From: JBBIRM01 sp037441765
GTDB taxonomy: Bacteria; Desulfobacterota; BSN033; UBA1163
Reading direction: 5' to 3'
Assembly (NCBI GenBank): GCA_037441765.1
Contig: JBBIRM010000042.1
Span: forward strand, 1 to 19,206
DNA: 19,206 nt
Shown here: positions 7,929 through 16,194 of the stretch, piece by piece
Numbering within the stretch: the first letter of the stretch is position 1
Layout: each line of letters starts with the position of its first letter
The notes under the pieces: model-generated
What the model was told of the DNA's origin: nothing
The model's database searches: none
Seen by the model: only the letters and a program-made list of their open reading frames with translations
Translations under genes and position numbers: made by a program

Positions 7929-8942
7929 ATGATAAAAGGCTTTCAGAAATTGAATCTATCACTATTTATTCTCATTTTTGTTTTTGCCAACCTAACATTG
8001 CCCCGTTTAGTTGAATCTCAAGCAAAAATCATCAAGATCGATGGCTCCAGTACAGTTTATCCCATTACAGAGGCGGTGGCTGAGGAATTCCAGAAGATGA
8101 AAAAAGGATCTGTAAAAGTAACTGTGGGTATATCTGGAACTGGAGGAGGCTTTAAAAAATTCTGCAGAGGGGAGACCGACCTATCAAATGCCTCTCGCCC
8201 CATTGTTAAAAAAGAGATGGATCTCTGTAAAGAGGCTGGAATTGAATATATAGAACTTCCAGTTGCCTTTGATGGAATTGCGGTCATGGTCAACCCAAAA
8301 AACACCTGGGTAACTTTCATCACCACATCCGATCTCAAAAAGATATGGGAACCGTCTGCAGAGCGAGTTATCACGAAATGGAATCAAGTAAACCCGAGAT
8401 GGCCCGAGTCCGCCTTAAAACTCTATGGTCCAGGAATGGATTCAGGGACCTTCGATTACTTTACAGAAGCCATTGTTGGGAAGTCGAGATCAAGCCGTGG
8501 AGATTTTACAGCAAGTGAAGATGACAATGTCCTTGTTCAAGGGATTGCTACGGATAGAGGCGCACTTGAATTTTTTGGATATGCCTATTATGAAGAGAAC
8601 AAAGAGAGATTGAAGATCGTTCCCATAGATGGAGGAAAAGGGCCTGTTGTCCCTTCAGAGAAAACAATTATGGATGGAACCTACCAGCCACTATCGAGGC
8701 CTATCTTCATCTATGTCAGTAAAAAATCTTCTGAAAGGCCTGAAGTGAGAGAGTTTGTGGAGTTCTACCTGAAGAATGCATCTAAGTTGGTAAAGCAGGT
8801 AAAGTATGTCCCCCTTCCTGATCGAGCATACAAACTTGTTGAAGAGAGATTTAATAAAAAGGTGACTGGAACCGTCTTCGGAGGGGAGGCAAAGATCGGT
8901 ATGAGGATTGAAGACCTCCTTAAATTAGAAGAAAAGAAATAG
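7929..8942 (+). CDS. pstS: Phosphate-binding protein PstS1 (secreted)
   Basis: The 337-residue periplasmic receptor of the Pst phosphate importer. A signal peptide covers about residues 1-32 (positive start, hydrophobic core, cleavage near VESQA) without a lipobox. The phosphate-site motifs are all visible: DGSSTVYPIT, GISGTGGGFKKFCRG with DLSNASRPI, and GPGMDSGTFDYFTEAIVG. ATG with GGAGG eight bases upstream. It is the first gene after the Pho-box promoter. It belongs to the longer secreted PstS type, unlike the 267-residue lipoprotein PstS2 downstream, so the two receptors are not recent duplicates and may differ in affinity or location. Confidence 0.92.
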   Translation: MIKGFQKLNLSLFILIFVFANLTLPRLVESQAKIIKIDGSSTVYPITEAVAEEFQKMKKGSVKVTVGISGTGGGFKKFCRGETDLSNASRPIVKKEMDLCKEAGIEYIELPVAFDGIAVMVNPKNTWVTFITTSDLKKIWEPSAERVITKWNQVNPRWPESALKLYGPGMDSGTFDYFTEAIVGKSRSSRGDFTASEDDNVLVQGIATDRGALEFFGYAYYEENKERLKIVPIDGGKGPVVPSEKTIMDGTYQPLSRPIFIYVSKKSSERPEVREFVEFYLKNASKLVKQVKYVPLPDRAYKLVEERFNKKVTGTVFGGEAKIGMRIEDLLKLEEKK

Positions 8943-9007
8943 CCACAATATGAGGAATTGGTCTAAACCTTTTTCTAAAGGAAACGATTCCGAGAGGAGG
9001 GGGTATT

Positions 9008-9898
9008 GTGAAAAGAAAACGTTTGACAAAAATTAAAGAAAGGTTGATCGAGGCAGTTCTTTTCTCAAGCGCCCTCTCTTCTATTTTTATCACCCTAAGT
9101 ATCGTTTTCATCTTATTCTTTGAGGCCTCAGGTTTTTTTAAAGAGGTATCGATCAAGGAATTTCTAACAGGAACTCAATGGACCCCTCTCTTTGCTCAAC
9201 CCAAGTTCGGGATACTTCCTCTGGTATCTGGAACGCTCCTGGTCACAGGGATTGCTGTACTTCTATCTTTGCCAGTGGGTCTTTTTGTTGCTGTCTACCT
9301 CAGTGAATATGCCCCTTTTAAGATAAAGGAGGTGGCAAAACCGATTCTCGAAATCCTGGCTGCTGTGCCTACTGTGGTATATGGTTATTTTGCCCTTCTC
9401 TTCCTCACCCCTATTCTACAGAAATTCATCCCAAATCTTTCAGGGTTCAATGCCCTGAGCCCTGGCATCATAATGGGAATTATGATCATCCCCTATGTCA
9501 GTTCGGTTAGCGAGGATTCAATGAAGGCAGTCCCCATGCACATCCGGGAGGGCTCTTATGCAATGGGGGCTACCAAATTTCAAACAGCATTTAAGGTAAT
9601 CATCCCCTCTGCCTTTTCTGGTATTGCTTCTGCCTTCATCATCGGAATAAGTTGAGCCATTGGAGAGACAATGGTGGTTGCCATTGCAGCAGGTATGATG
9701 CCCAATCTCACCCTGAATCCTGTTGAACCGATTCAGACCCTGACCGCCTATATTGTTGGGGTCAGTCTTGGAGACGTTCCCCATGGAACGATTGAGTATA
9801 AAACGATCTTCGCTGCAGGGATTACCCTCTTTTTAATGACCCTTACACTAAATATTTTGGGATTCTGGTTCAGAAAAAGAATCCGAGAGGTTTATTAA
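9008..9898 (+). pseudogene. pstC: Phosphate permease PstC1 interrupted by in-frame TGA
   Basis: Permease subunit of the Pst ABC importer, read from a GTG start (GGAGG at 8996-9000) through 296 sense-length codons, with a TGA at codon 216 (9653-9655). The frame continues unbroken on both sides: before it the EAA loop (EGSYAMGATKFQTAFKVIIP), after it AIGETM and two further hydrophobic segments to the TAA at 9896-9898. Intact homologues in this same window read G-(L/M/I)-(S/G)-R-(A/S)-IGET, so the TGA stands for a conserved arginine, most simply CGA to TGA, one transition at 9653. The truncated product (215 residues) would lack the last membrane segments and should not form a working channel. 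An internal ATG at 9671 could start only a useless fragment. Nonsense mutation, sequencing error or readthrough cannot be told apart here. pstA1 follows after two bases. Confidence 0.85.
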
Positions 9899-9900
9899 CT

Positions 9901-10833
9901 ATGTCCCAAACCAAAAATCTCGATTTGATTAAAATGAGAAAAAGAATTGCCTTGAATAAAACCCTTGATTATATCTTTTGTATTATCGGTGTTTTATCAA
10001 TGCTTATTGGATTTGTTCTCCTCTTTAGCCTTATCATCGACCTCTTCATCGATGGTTTTCCCAGGCTGGGCTGGCAATTTTTTACTTCATATCCATCACG
10101 ATTTCCAGAAAAGGCTGGCATCCTTTCCGCCTGGGTTGGTACAACCCTCGTAATGATTGTGACCGCTATGACCGCCATTCCTTTGGGTATTGGAGCAGGG
10201 ATCTATCTGGAAGAATATGGGAAAAGGAATTGGCTTACTAATTTGATTGAAATAAATATGAATAACCTTGCGGGGATTCCTTCGATCATTTATGGCCTTC
10301 TTGCATTGGGCCTTTTTGTCTATTTTCTAAAATTTGGTGAAAGCATCCTCACAGGAGGGCTTAACCTTGGCCTCCTAATTCTGCCATTGGTGGTAATTGC
10401 TACCCGCGAATCTATTCGCGCCATCCCCAACTCCATACGGGAAGCCTCCTATGCATTAGGAGCAACCAAATGGCAAACGATCAAAGATCATATTTTGCCA
10501 TATTCTTCTGGGGGAATTCTGACAGGTTTAATAATAGGGCTTTCCAGGGCCATTGGAGAAACCGCACCTATCATCACTGTTGGTGCTCTGACTTTTATTG
10601 CCTTTTTACCCTCCTCTCCTCTGACCGCTAAATTTCCTTTCTTCTCATTCAGATGGCTTTTTGATCCTTTTACGGTGATGCCCATTCAGATGTTTAACTG
10701 GGTTTCCAGGCCTCAAAAAGAGTTTCATTTAAATGCTGCGGCAGCAGGGGTCATCCTTCTCCTTATGACATTGATCATGAACGGATTTGCCATTTACCTG
10801 AGACACCAATTTAGAAAGAGGATAAAATGGTAA
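9901..10833 (+). CDS. pstA: Phosphate permease PstA1
   Basis: The second permease subunit, 310 residues with about six membrane segments. The EAA loop that contacts the ATPase reads REASYALGATKWQTIKDHILP and is followed by GLSRAIGETAPI, the conserved motif broken in its neighbour PstC1. The ATG lies two bases after the pstC1 stop. Because ribosomes would end early in pstC1, translation here may be reduced if it depends on coupling; GAGAGG about ten bases upstream is the only local ribosome binding site. The gene itself shows no damage, which suggests that the pstC1 lesion is recent, an artefact, or that PstA1 still pairs with another PstC. Confidence 0.92.
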   Translation: MSQTKNLDLIKMRKRIALNKTLDYIFCIIGVLSMLIGFVLLFSLIIDLFIDGFPRLGWQFFTSYPSRFPEKAGILSAWVGTTLVMIVTAMTAIPLGIGAGIYLEEYGKRNWLTNLIEINMNNLAGIPSIIYGLLALGLFVYFLKFGESILTGGLNLGLLILPLVVIATRESIRAIPNSIREASYALGATKWQTIKDHILPYSSGGILTGLIIGLSRAIGETAPIITVGALTFIAFLPSSPLTAKFPFFSFRWLFDPFTVMPIQMFNWVSRPQKEFHLNAAAAGVILLLMTLIMNGFAIYLRHQFRKRIKW

Positions 10834-10885
10834 GAATCACACCCAGTTATCAATAAATCAGGTTTAAGGTTTAGAATGGAGCAAG

Positions 10886-11665
10886 ATGAGAAGAGTTTAT
10901 TCTGAAGATCTAAAGGCTGAGGTCAGAAACCTCAATTTTTATTATAAGGACTTCCGGGCACTTAAGGACATCCATCTTCCGATTGCCAAAAATAGAATTA
11001 CAGCCTTAATAGGCCCATCAGGCTGCGGGAAAACAACCTATCTTCGATGTTTTAATCGCATGCGCGATCTCTATCCCAATAACCGCTATGAGGGGCAAAT
11101 CATTCTCTATCCAGATGGATTAAATATCATCGATCCGAAAGTAGACCCTATTGAGGTTCGAATGAGGATCAGTATGGTTTTTCAAAAACCGAATCCCTTT
11201 CCAAAGACCATCTTTGAGAACGTGGCCTATGGTCTTAGAGTAAGGGGAGAGAAGAAAAAAGGGATTGTAGAAGAGAAAGTTGAGAGGGCTCTTAAACAGG
11301 CTGCGCTCTGGGACGAGGTAAAAGAAAGGCTTAATGATCTTGCCTTTAATCTTTCAGGAGGACAGCAACAACGCCTCTGCATAGCCCGGGCCCTTGCCAC
11401 AGAGCCTGAAATCCTGTTATTCGATGAACCCACCTCCGCCCTTGACCCAACCGCAACCTCAAAAATTGAAGAGTTGATCATGCAACTCAAGAAAGAGGTG
11501 ACTATTATTATTGTAACCCATAACATGCAACAGGCAGCGAGGATCTCCGATTATACCGCCTTTATGTATTTAGGAGAAATCATCGAATTTGACAAAACGG
11601 ATAAGGTCTTTACCAATCCATCCCAAAGATTGACAGAAGATTATATTACAGGACGTTTTGGGTAA
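10886..11665 (+). CDS. pstB: Phosphate import ATPase PstB1
   Basis: A 259-residue ABC ATPase with all motifs intact: Walker A GPSGCGKT (43-50), Q-loop Gln100 in VFQKPNPFP, signature LSGGQ (156-160) followed by QQRLCIARAL, Walker B LLFDEP with Glu181, D-loop SALDP and switch His212 in VTHNMQQAAR. The VFQKPNPFP and THNMQQAARI strings are typical of PstB. It energises phosphate uptake through PstC/PstA. The ATG has GGAG six to eight bases upstream. It is the only one of the three ATPases in the locus with wholly canonical motifs. Confidence 0.93.
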   Translation: MRRVYSEDLKAEVRNLNFYYKDFRALKDIHLPIAKNRITALIGPSGCGKTTYLRCFNRMRDLYPNNRYEGQIILYPDGLNIIDPKVDPIEVRMRISMVFQKPNPFPKTIFENVAYGLRVRGEKKKGIVEEKVERALKQAALWDEVKERLNDLAFNLSGGQQQRLCIARALATEPEILLFDEPTSALDPTATSKIEELIMQLKKEVTIIIVTHNMQQAARISDYTAFMYLGEIIEFDKTDKVFTNPSQRLTEDYITGRFG

Positions 11666-11805
11666 ATCATCCCAAGTCTCTATTTATAGTTTCTATTTAT
11701 AAATGTAATATCAGTTCAACCTTCTTCTTTGAATTTGACTTGATCATGGGATCATAATTTGTTAATTTGATTTTCGGTAAACATTAAGGGGGTGAGAAGG
11801 TTCTT

Positions 11806-12576
11806 ATGTCGGAATTTGGCTCCATCGCCAAGATGGAAACCAAAGACCTAAACTTTTATTATGGTAATTTTCAGGCTCTGAAACATATTAATATAACAAT
11901 TCGATCCAACCAGATCACTGCCCTGATAGGACCCTCTGGTTGTGGAAAATCTACCTTTCTTCGTGCCCTCAACCGACTCAATGAACTTATCCCCAACACA
12001 AGGACAGAAGGCTTAATCACCCTCGATGGAGAGGATATTTATCGTCCAGAGATGGATGTCGTCTCTTTAAGGCAGAGGGTGGGAATGGTCTTTCAAAGGC
12101 CGAACCCATTTCCAAAAAGTATTTTTGAGAATGTGGCCTTTGGGCCCAGGGTTTTGGGGATCCGCTCAAAAAGAAAGATTGAAGAGATAGTTGAGAAAAG
12201 TCTTAAAGCATCTGGGCTCTGGTCGGAGGTATCCGACCGCCTTCATCGGAATGCCTTAGAACTCACCCTTGGACAGCAACAGAGGCTTTGCATTGCAAGG
12301 GTCCTTGCTGTTGAGCCTGAGGTTGTCTTAATGGATGAGCCCTGTTCTGCCCTCGATCCTATGGCAACCCTCAAGATTGAGGAACTGATGCAAGACCTGA
12401 AGAAGAACTATACGATTGTGATTGTTACCCATAATATGCAACAGGCCGCTCGAACATCAGATTGGACAGGATTTTTTCTCCTGGGAGAGATGCTTGAATA
12501 TGCACCAACAGAAGAGATTTTTACCCGTCCCAAAGATAAACGAACTGAAAACTATGTGACAGGAAGATATGGATAG
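11806..12576 (+). CDS. pstB: PstB2, paralogue with altered ABC signature
   Basis: A 256-residue PstB-type ATPase. Walker A GPSGCGKS (42-49), Q-loop Gln97 in VFQRPNPFP, Walker B VLMDEP with Glu178, D-loop SALDP and His209 in VTHNMQQAAR are intact. The signature reads LTLGQ (153-157) where LSGGQ is expected: Ser to Thr and the first Gly to Leu. The signature of one subunit completes the ATP site of the other, so a homodimer would have two modified sites and a mixed dimer with PstB1 only one. It lies 140 bases after pstB1 and 289 bases before pstS2, so it belongs by position to the first system. The gap before it holds no clear promoter. GAAGG precedes the ATG. Confidence 0.9.
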   Translation: MSEFGSIAKMETKDLNFYYGNFQALKHINITIRSNQITALIGPSGCGKSTFLRALNRLNELIPNTRTEGLITLDGEDIYRPEMDVVSLRQRVGMVFQRPNPFPKSIFENVAFGPRVLGIRSKRKIEEIVEKSLKASGLWSEVSDRLHRNALELTLGQQQRLCIARVLAVEPEVVLMDEPCSALDPMATLKIEELMQDLKKNYTIVIVTHNMQQAARTSDWTGFFLLGEMLEYAPTEEIFTRPKDKRTENYVTGRYG

Positions 12577-12646
12577 CCTCCACATGGGAAATTAGGATTT
12601 TTGTAAAATTTAGCTTTTTGAATATCTTTGTAAAATCCCTTCCGAC

Positions 12647-12665
12647 CTCCCTTTAATAAAGGGAG
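12647..12665. repeat. Perfect hairpin between the two pst sets
   Basis: CTCCCTTTA and TAAAGGGAG pair as a nine-base stem around a single A. There is no T run after it on either strand, so it is not a textbook terminator. It looks like a short intergenic palindrome unit. Confidence 0.5.
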
Positions 12666-12678
12666 AGATAGGGTTTTC

Positions 12679-12696
12679 CCCCTTTTACAAAAGGGG
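12679..12696. repeat. Second hairpin between the two pst sets
   Basis: CCCCTTTT and AAAAGGGG pair as an eight-base stem with a two-base AC loop. Together with the hairpin before it, it may slow or stop RNA polymerase or protect the 3' end of the upstream mRNA. Confidence 0.5.
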
Positions 12697-12784
12697 ACCT
12701 AAAACCTCCCTCCTTTGGAAATGGGGAGAAAGGGGTGATTTTTTAAATGATACTTTAATCTAATTGGGCGAATCAAGATTGTTA

Positions 12785-12805
12785 TTGCGAGGCGAAGCCG
12801 AAGCA
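12785..12805. repeat. REP-like short palindromic element
   Basis: A TTGCGAGGCGAAGCCGAAGCA element with the inner hairpin GGC-GAA-GCC and outer TGC/GCA pairing. Similar TTGCGAGG...GAAGCAA intergenic elements are familiar from many bacterial genomes. Only one copy is seen here. Confidence 0.4.
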
Positions 12806-12865
12806 CCCATTAAAAAATCGTTCAATTTAGGTATCAGTTATTTGAATTTGGAAGAATAGATAAAG

Positions 12866-13669
12866 ATGAATTCGAGATCATCATACTTACTCTGGTCTCT
12901 TATACTCCTTTTGCTTTTTTCCACTTTTGGTTGCCAGAGGCAGAAGGCGGGAATCACCATAGCAGGCTCCACTTCGGTTGAGCCCTTTGCCGAACTTCTG
13001 GCTGAAGAATATATGATTCATCATCCAAAATCGTATATCTATGTTCAAGGAGGAGGGTCCACTGCTGGAATCGAGGCAGTGAGAACGAATGCCGCCCACA
13101 TTGGAATGTCCTCTCGCTCTCTCACCCCGGAAGAAAAAGACCTATATGCAGTCACAATTGCCAAAGATGCGATTGCGATCATCGTCCATCCTCAAAATCC
13201 TATCCAAGACCTATCCTTAATTCAGATCAGACAGATATTTTGTGGAAAGATAAAAAATTGGAGTGATGTTGGTGGCCCTTCTCGCCCTATAATCCTGGTC
13301 ACCCGAGAAGAAGGTTCTGGAACAAGAGAGGCGTTTCAAAAGATGGTCATGGAAAATGAAGAGATTTGTCTGGAATCTCTCGTTCAGGATTCCAATGGCG
13401 CCATCAGGCAGGTCGTATCAAGCGACCCAAATGCTATTGGATATATTTCTTTAGGCCTGGTCAATGAGAAGGTGAAGGCCCTTAGGGTTTCTGGGATAGA
13501 GCCTAATTTAAAAAATATTCTTCATGGCCGATATCGCCTGGTAAGGCCTTTCCTTTTTGTATTCAATGGGAGTCCAAAGGGTGAGGCAAGTGCTTTTTTA
13601 GAATTTGTCTTAAGTGAAGAGGCTCAGAATCTTCTCGCAAAGGAAGGGTTAATCACTATCAGGCCCTAA
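12866..13669 (+). CDS. pstS: Phosphate-binding lipoprotein PstS2
   Basis: A 267-residue receptor of the shorter, lipid-anchored PstS type. The signal peptide ends in FSTFGC, with Cys23 as the acylated residue. Ligand motifs: AGSTSVEPFAE, GGGSTAGIEAVRTNAAHIGMSSRSL and REEGSGTREAFQ. These are the GST/SGT loops that hold phosphate oxygens. The middle stretch (IIVHPQNPIQDLSLIQIRQIFCGKIKNWSDVGG) is the usual hinge region of PstS. The start ATG has only a weak purine-rich upstream stretch. It heads a complete second set, S2-C2-A2-B3, and is followed by pstC2 after 16 bases. Confidence 0.92.
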   Translation: MNSRSSYLLWSLILLLLFSTFGCQRQKAGITIAGSTSVEPFAELLAEEYMIHHPKSYIYVQGGGSTAGIEAVRTNAAHIGMSSRSLTPEEKDLYAVTIAKDAIAIIVHPQNPIQDLSLIQIRQIFCGKIKNWSDVGGPSRPIILVTREEGSGTREAFQKMVMENEEICLESLVQDSNGAIRQVVSSDPNAIGYISLGLVNEKVKALRVSGIEPNLKNILHGRYRLVRPFLFVFNGSPKGEASAFLEFVLSEEAQNLLAKEGLITIRP

Positions 13670-13685
13670 AATTCGGAGATGATAG

Positions 13686-14534
13686 GTGGAAATCAAGGAA
13701 AGAATTATTGAAAAAATTCTTTTAGCCATTGCTCTTTCATCAATTGCGATCCTTGCCCTCATCGCCTTCTTCATCTTTGAGCAAGGAATTCCCCTGATCT
13801 GGAAGATTGGTCTTAAATCCTTCATCCTCGGGGACAGATGGGTGCCCAGTCAAGGATCTTATGGAATCCTTTCAATGATTGTGGGGTCTTTCTGGGTCAC
13901 TTTTGGGGCCCTCCTGCTGGGTATCCCATTGGGTCTTGCCTGCGCAATATTTTTATGTGAGTGGGTTCCCCCTACTGCAGGAATCGTTCTTAGGCCAACC
14001 ATTCAACTCCTGGCCGCTATCCCCTCTGTCATCTATGGCTTCTGGGGGTTGATTGTTCTTGTCCCCCTTGTTCGAACCTATCTTGGAGGGCCTGGACTCA
14101 GCATTCTCTCAGGTTCTGCGGTCCTCGGCTTTATGATCCTGCCAACAATTATCAGCATTTCAGAGGATTCCCTTAGGGCCCTTCCTCCTTCTTACAAGGC
14201 AGGAGCCCTTGCCTTAGGAGCAACGCATTGGCAGACCATCTGGCGTGTTTTGGTCCCGGCGGCAAGGTCTGGAATTGTGGCAAGCATTATCCTCGGGATG
14301 GGAAGGGCCATCGGCGAAACCATGGCGATGATTATGATCTTAGGAAACTCAGTAAAGATGCCCTCTTCATTTTTAGACTCGACCAGAACATTGACCACCA
14401 ACATTGGAATCGAAATGGGATATGCCTCTGGTGATCATCGTCAGGCACTCTTTGCTACAGGGGTGATTCTCTTCTTCATCATCATGATCCTAAATTCCTT
14501 AGCCATCACCCTTTCACGAAGGAGGGTCCGTTGA
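13686..14534 (+). CDS. pstC: Phosphate permease PstC2
   Basis: A 282-residue permease with about six membrane segments and an intact EAA loop (YKAGALALGATHWQTIWRVLVP) followed by GMGRAIGETMAM. This retains the arginine that is a stop codon in pstC1, so PstC2 is the only obviously functional PstC here. GTG start with GGAG seven bases upstream. Its TGA overlaps the TTG start of pstA2 (TTGA), so the two are translationally coupled. It may serve both permease sets if PstC1 is dead. Confidence 0.93.
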   Translation: MEIKERIIEKILLAIALSSIAILALIAFFIFEQGIPLIWKIGLKSFILGDRWVPSQGSYGILSMIVGSFWVTFGALLLGIPLGLACAIFLCEWVPPTAGIVLRPTIQLLAAIPSVIYGFWGLIVLVPLVRTYLGGPGLSILSGSAVLGFMILPTIISISEDSLRALPPSYKAGALALGATHWQTIWRVLVPAARSGIVASIILGMGRAIGETMAMIMILGNSVKMPSSFLDSTRTLTTNIGIEMGYASGDHRQALFATGVILFFIIMILNSLAITLSRRRVR

Positions 14535-15373
14535 GGTCAAATCAAATCCGATACCTCACTCAGCGCATTGCAAAAGGCCTCATCTGGCTGGCTGCCTTTT
14601 TAACTATCGCAATAATGTTTTTAATCCTCTTTCAAATCTTATCCGAAGGAATTCCAGTTCTGAATATACGATTCTTTATCGATTCCCCTAAAAGCATGGG
14701 AAGAGAGGGAGGAATTTTTTCTACCATCATTGGCACGTTGGCACTGACCGCACTTGCTGTTCTGGTGGCGACGCCACTGGGTGTAGGAACAGCCATCTTT
14801 CTCAGGGAGTATACGAAGGAGAGTCGCATCAGCAGAATAATTCGTTTTGGGACAGACTGTTTAGCAGGAGTCCCTTCCATTATCTTCGGTCTCTTCGGTT
14901 TTGTCTTTTTCGTCATATACCTCAATATGGGATGGTCTATCCTCGCTGGTGGTTTGACCCTAACAGCCATGATTCTTCCTACAATTATCTGTACTGCTGA
15001 AGAGGCAATCAAGTCTATCCCTCCTTCGTACCGTGAGGTGAGTTATTCACTCGGAGGGACCAAGTGGCAGACTGTGATCCATGCGATAATCCCAAATGCC
15101 CTGCCAGGGATCATAACTGGAGTCATACTGGGGATTGGCCGTAGTATTGGAGAGACCGCCGCCATCATCCTCACCGCTGGTTCTTCGTTGGTCATGCCAA
15201 CCTCCCTATTCTCACCGATTCGGACTATGGCGGTCCACTTCTATATTCTTGCAAGGGAAGGGATCTCTATGGAGATGGCTTATGGCACTGGGGCAGTGCT
15301 AATCCTACTTGTCCTCTTGATCAATACGGTCGCCAATGTGTTATTGAATCGATATATACGTAAAAGGGTTTGA
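14531..15373 (+). CDS. pstA: Phosphate permease PstA2
   Basis: A 280-residue permease, partner of PstC2, with about six membrane segments. The EAA loop YREVSYSLGGTKWQTVIHAIIP and GIGRSIGETAAI are intact. It starts with TTG, supported by GGAGG at 14521-14525 with five bases between; the next in-frame Met lies inside the first membrane helix, so TTG is the better choice. It overlaps pstC2 by four bases, and its own stop lies just before the pstB3 ribosome binding site. Confidence 0.92.
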   Translation: MRSNQIRYLTQRIAKGLIWLAAFLTIAIMFLILFQILSEGIPVLNIRFFIDSPKSMGREGGIFSTIIGTLALTALAVLVATPLGVGTAIFLREYTKESRISRIIRFGTDCLAGVPSIIFGLFGFVFFVIYLNMGWSILAGGLTLTAMILPTIICTAEEAIKSIPPSYREVSYSLGGTKWQTVIHAIIPNALPGIITGVILGIGRSIGETAAIILTAGSSLVMPTSLFSPIRTMAVHFYILAREGISMEMAYGTGAVLILLVLLINTVANVLLNRYIRKRV

Positions 15374-15381
15374 GGTTAAAT

Positions 15382-16143
15382 ATGTCTGAGGGAGATAAGA
15401 TCATCATCAATAATTTCAGCGCATATTATGACACGACCCAGGTCCTTAAAGAGATCAACCTTGTGATAAGATCTAAGGAGATCTTCGCCATCTTTGGGCC
15501 AGCGCGAAGTGGAAAGACCACCCTTCTCAAAAGCATTAATCGGCTAACGGATCTCATCCCTGGTGTTACCTGTTCTGGAAAGATTTATCTGGATGGGATC
15601 AATATATACGACCCTAAACAGAACATAACTCAATTGAGAAGAAAGGTGGGAATGGTATTTGACCTCCCTACCCCTCTCCCTTTATCTGTATTTGATAACG
15701 TCGCCTATGGTCCAAAATTGAACGGCATCAGGCAGAAGAGTCGTTTAATGGAAATTGTGGAAAGGTCTCTTCGGTCTGCGGTACTATGGGAGGAGGTTAA
15801 AGACCGTCTCCACGATTCTGCCCTAAGACTCTCTGGTGGACAGCAACAACGCCTCTGTATCGCAAGGGTCCTTGCCTTAGAGCCCGAAGTCTTGATGCTC
15901 GATGAACCCTGTTCAGGATTGGATCCCATCTCTACAGCGAGTATCGAAGAGACTCTCCTCAAACTTAAAGAAGAGTTAACGATCCTTCTTGTTCCCCATA
16001 ATGTTCAACAAGCATCGCGGGTGGCAGATCGGACCGCTTTCTTCTTAAACGGGGAATTAATCGAAGTAGGAACTGCCTATCAAATTTTTACAAGTCCAAA
16101 AGATAAAAGGACAGAAGACTATATTACCGGTCGTTTTGGTTAA
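15382..16143 (+). CDS. pstB: PstB3, paralogue lacking the Q-loop glutamine
   Basis: A 253-residue PstB-type ATPase of the second set. Walker A is GPARSGKT, valid but unlike the GPSGCGKT of the other two. The Q-loop, VFQ-x-PNPFP in PstB1 and PstB2, reads VFDLPTPLP here, so Asp replaces the glutamine that coordinates magnesium and senses the gamma phosphate. The signature LSGGQ, Walker B LMLDEP, a D-loop SGLDP and the switch His in VPHNVQQASR are present. ATG at 15382 was chosen because GAGG lies six bases before it; a TTG at 15370 overlapping the pstA2 stop is possible. It should drive PstC2/PstA2, perhaps slowly, as a regulator or as a mixed dimer with another PstB. Confidence 0.9.
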   Translation: MSEGDKIIINNFSAYYDTTQVLKEINLVIRSKEIFAIFGPARSGKTTLLKSINRLTDLIPGVTCSGKIYLDGINIYDPKQNITQLRRKVGMVFDLPTPLPLSVFDNVAYGPKLNGIRQKSRLMEIVERSLRSAVLWEEVKDRLHDSALRLSGGQQQRLCIARVLALEPEVLMLDEPCSGLDPISTASIEETLLKLKEELTILLVPHNVQQASRVADRTAFFLNGELIEVGTAYQIFTSPKDKRTEDYITGRFG

Positions 16144-16194
16144 TAAAACCTCACCCTTAAAAAAGGATAGGGGTGAAGGAGGAAGGAGAAAAAA

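Larger units (their letters stand above)
12577..12865. other. 289-base intergenic gap with several hairpins
   Basis: This gap separates the two Pst sets. It contains a 9-bp perfect hairpin (12647-12665), an 8-bp G/C-capped hairpin (12679-12696) and a purine/pyrimidine-rich third stretch (about 12700-12740) that ends in a T run, then a REP-like short palindrome (12785-12805). It could end or weaken transcription from the first set. I found no convincing Pho box and no strong promoter for pstS2 in it. Confidence 0.5.

Noticed and set aside
9653..9655. Recoding of TGA as selenocysteine or as tryptophan/glycine
   Set aside because: The expected residue is arginine, TGA ends many other genes here (for example phoB, phoR, pstC2, pstA2), and no special hairpin was seen directly after it.
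9671..9898. Separate 75-residue membrane protein starting at the ATG in pstC1
   Set aside because: It is the in-frame continuation of PstC1 after the TGA, beginning inside the conserved IGETM motif and with no ribosome binding site.
11666..11805. Pho box or promoter between pstB1 and pstB2
   Set aside because: GATCAT and GTAAAC words are present but without the 11-base period or a matching minus-10.
15370..15381. TTG start of pstB3 overlapping the pstA2 stop
   Set aside because: Possible by analogy with the pstC2/pstA2 junction, but the ATG at 15382 has a properly spaced GAGG while the TTG has none.
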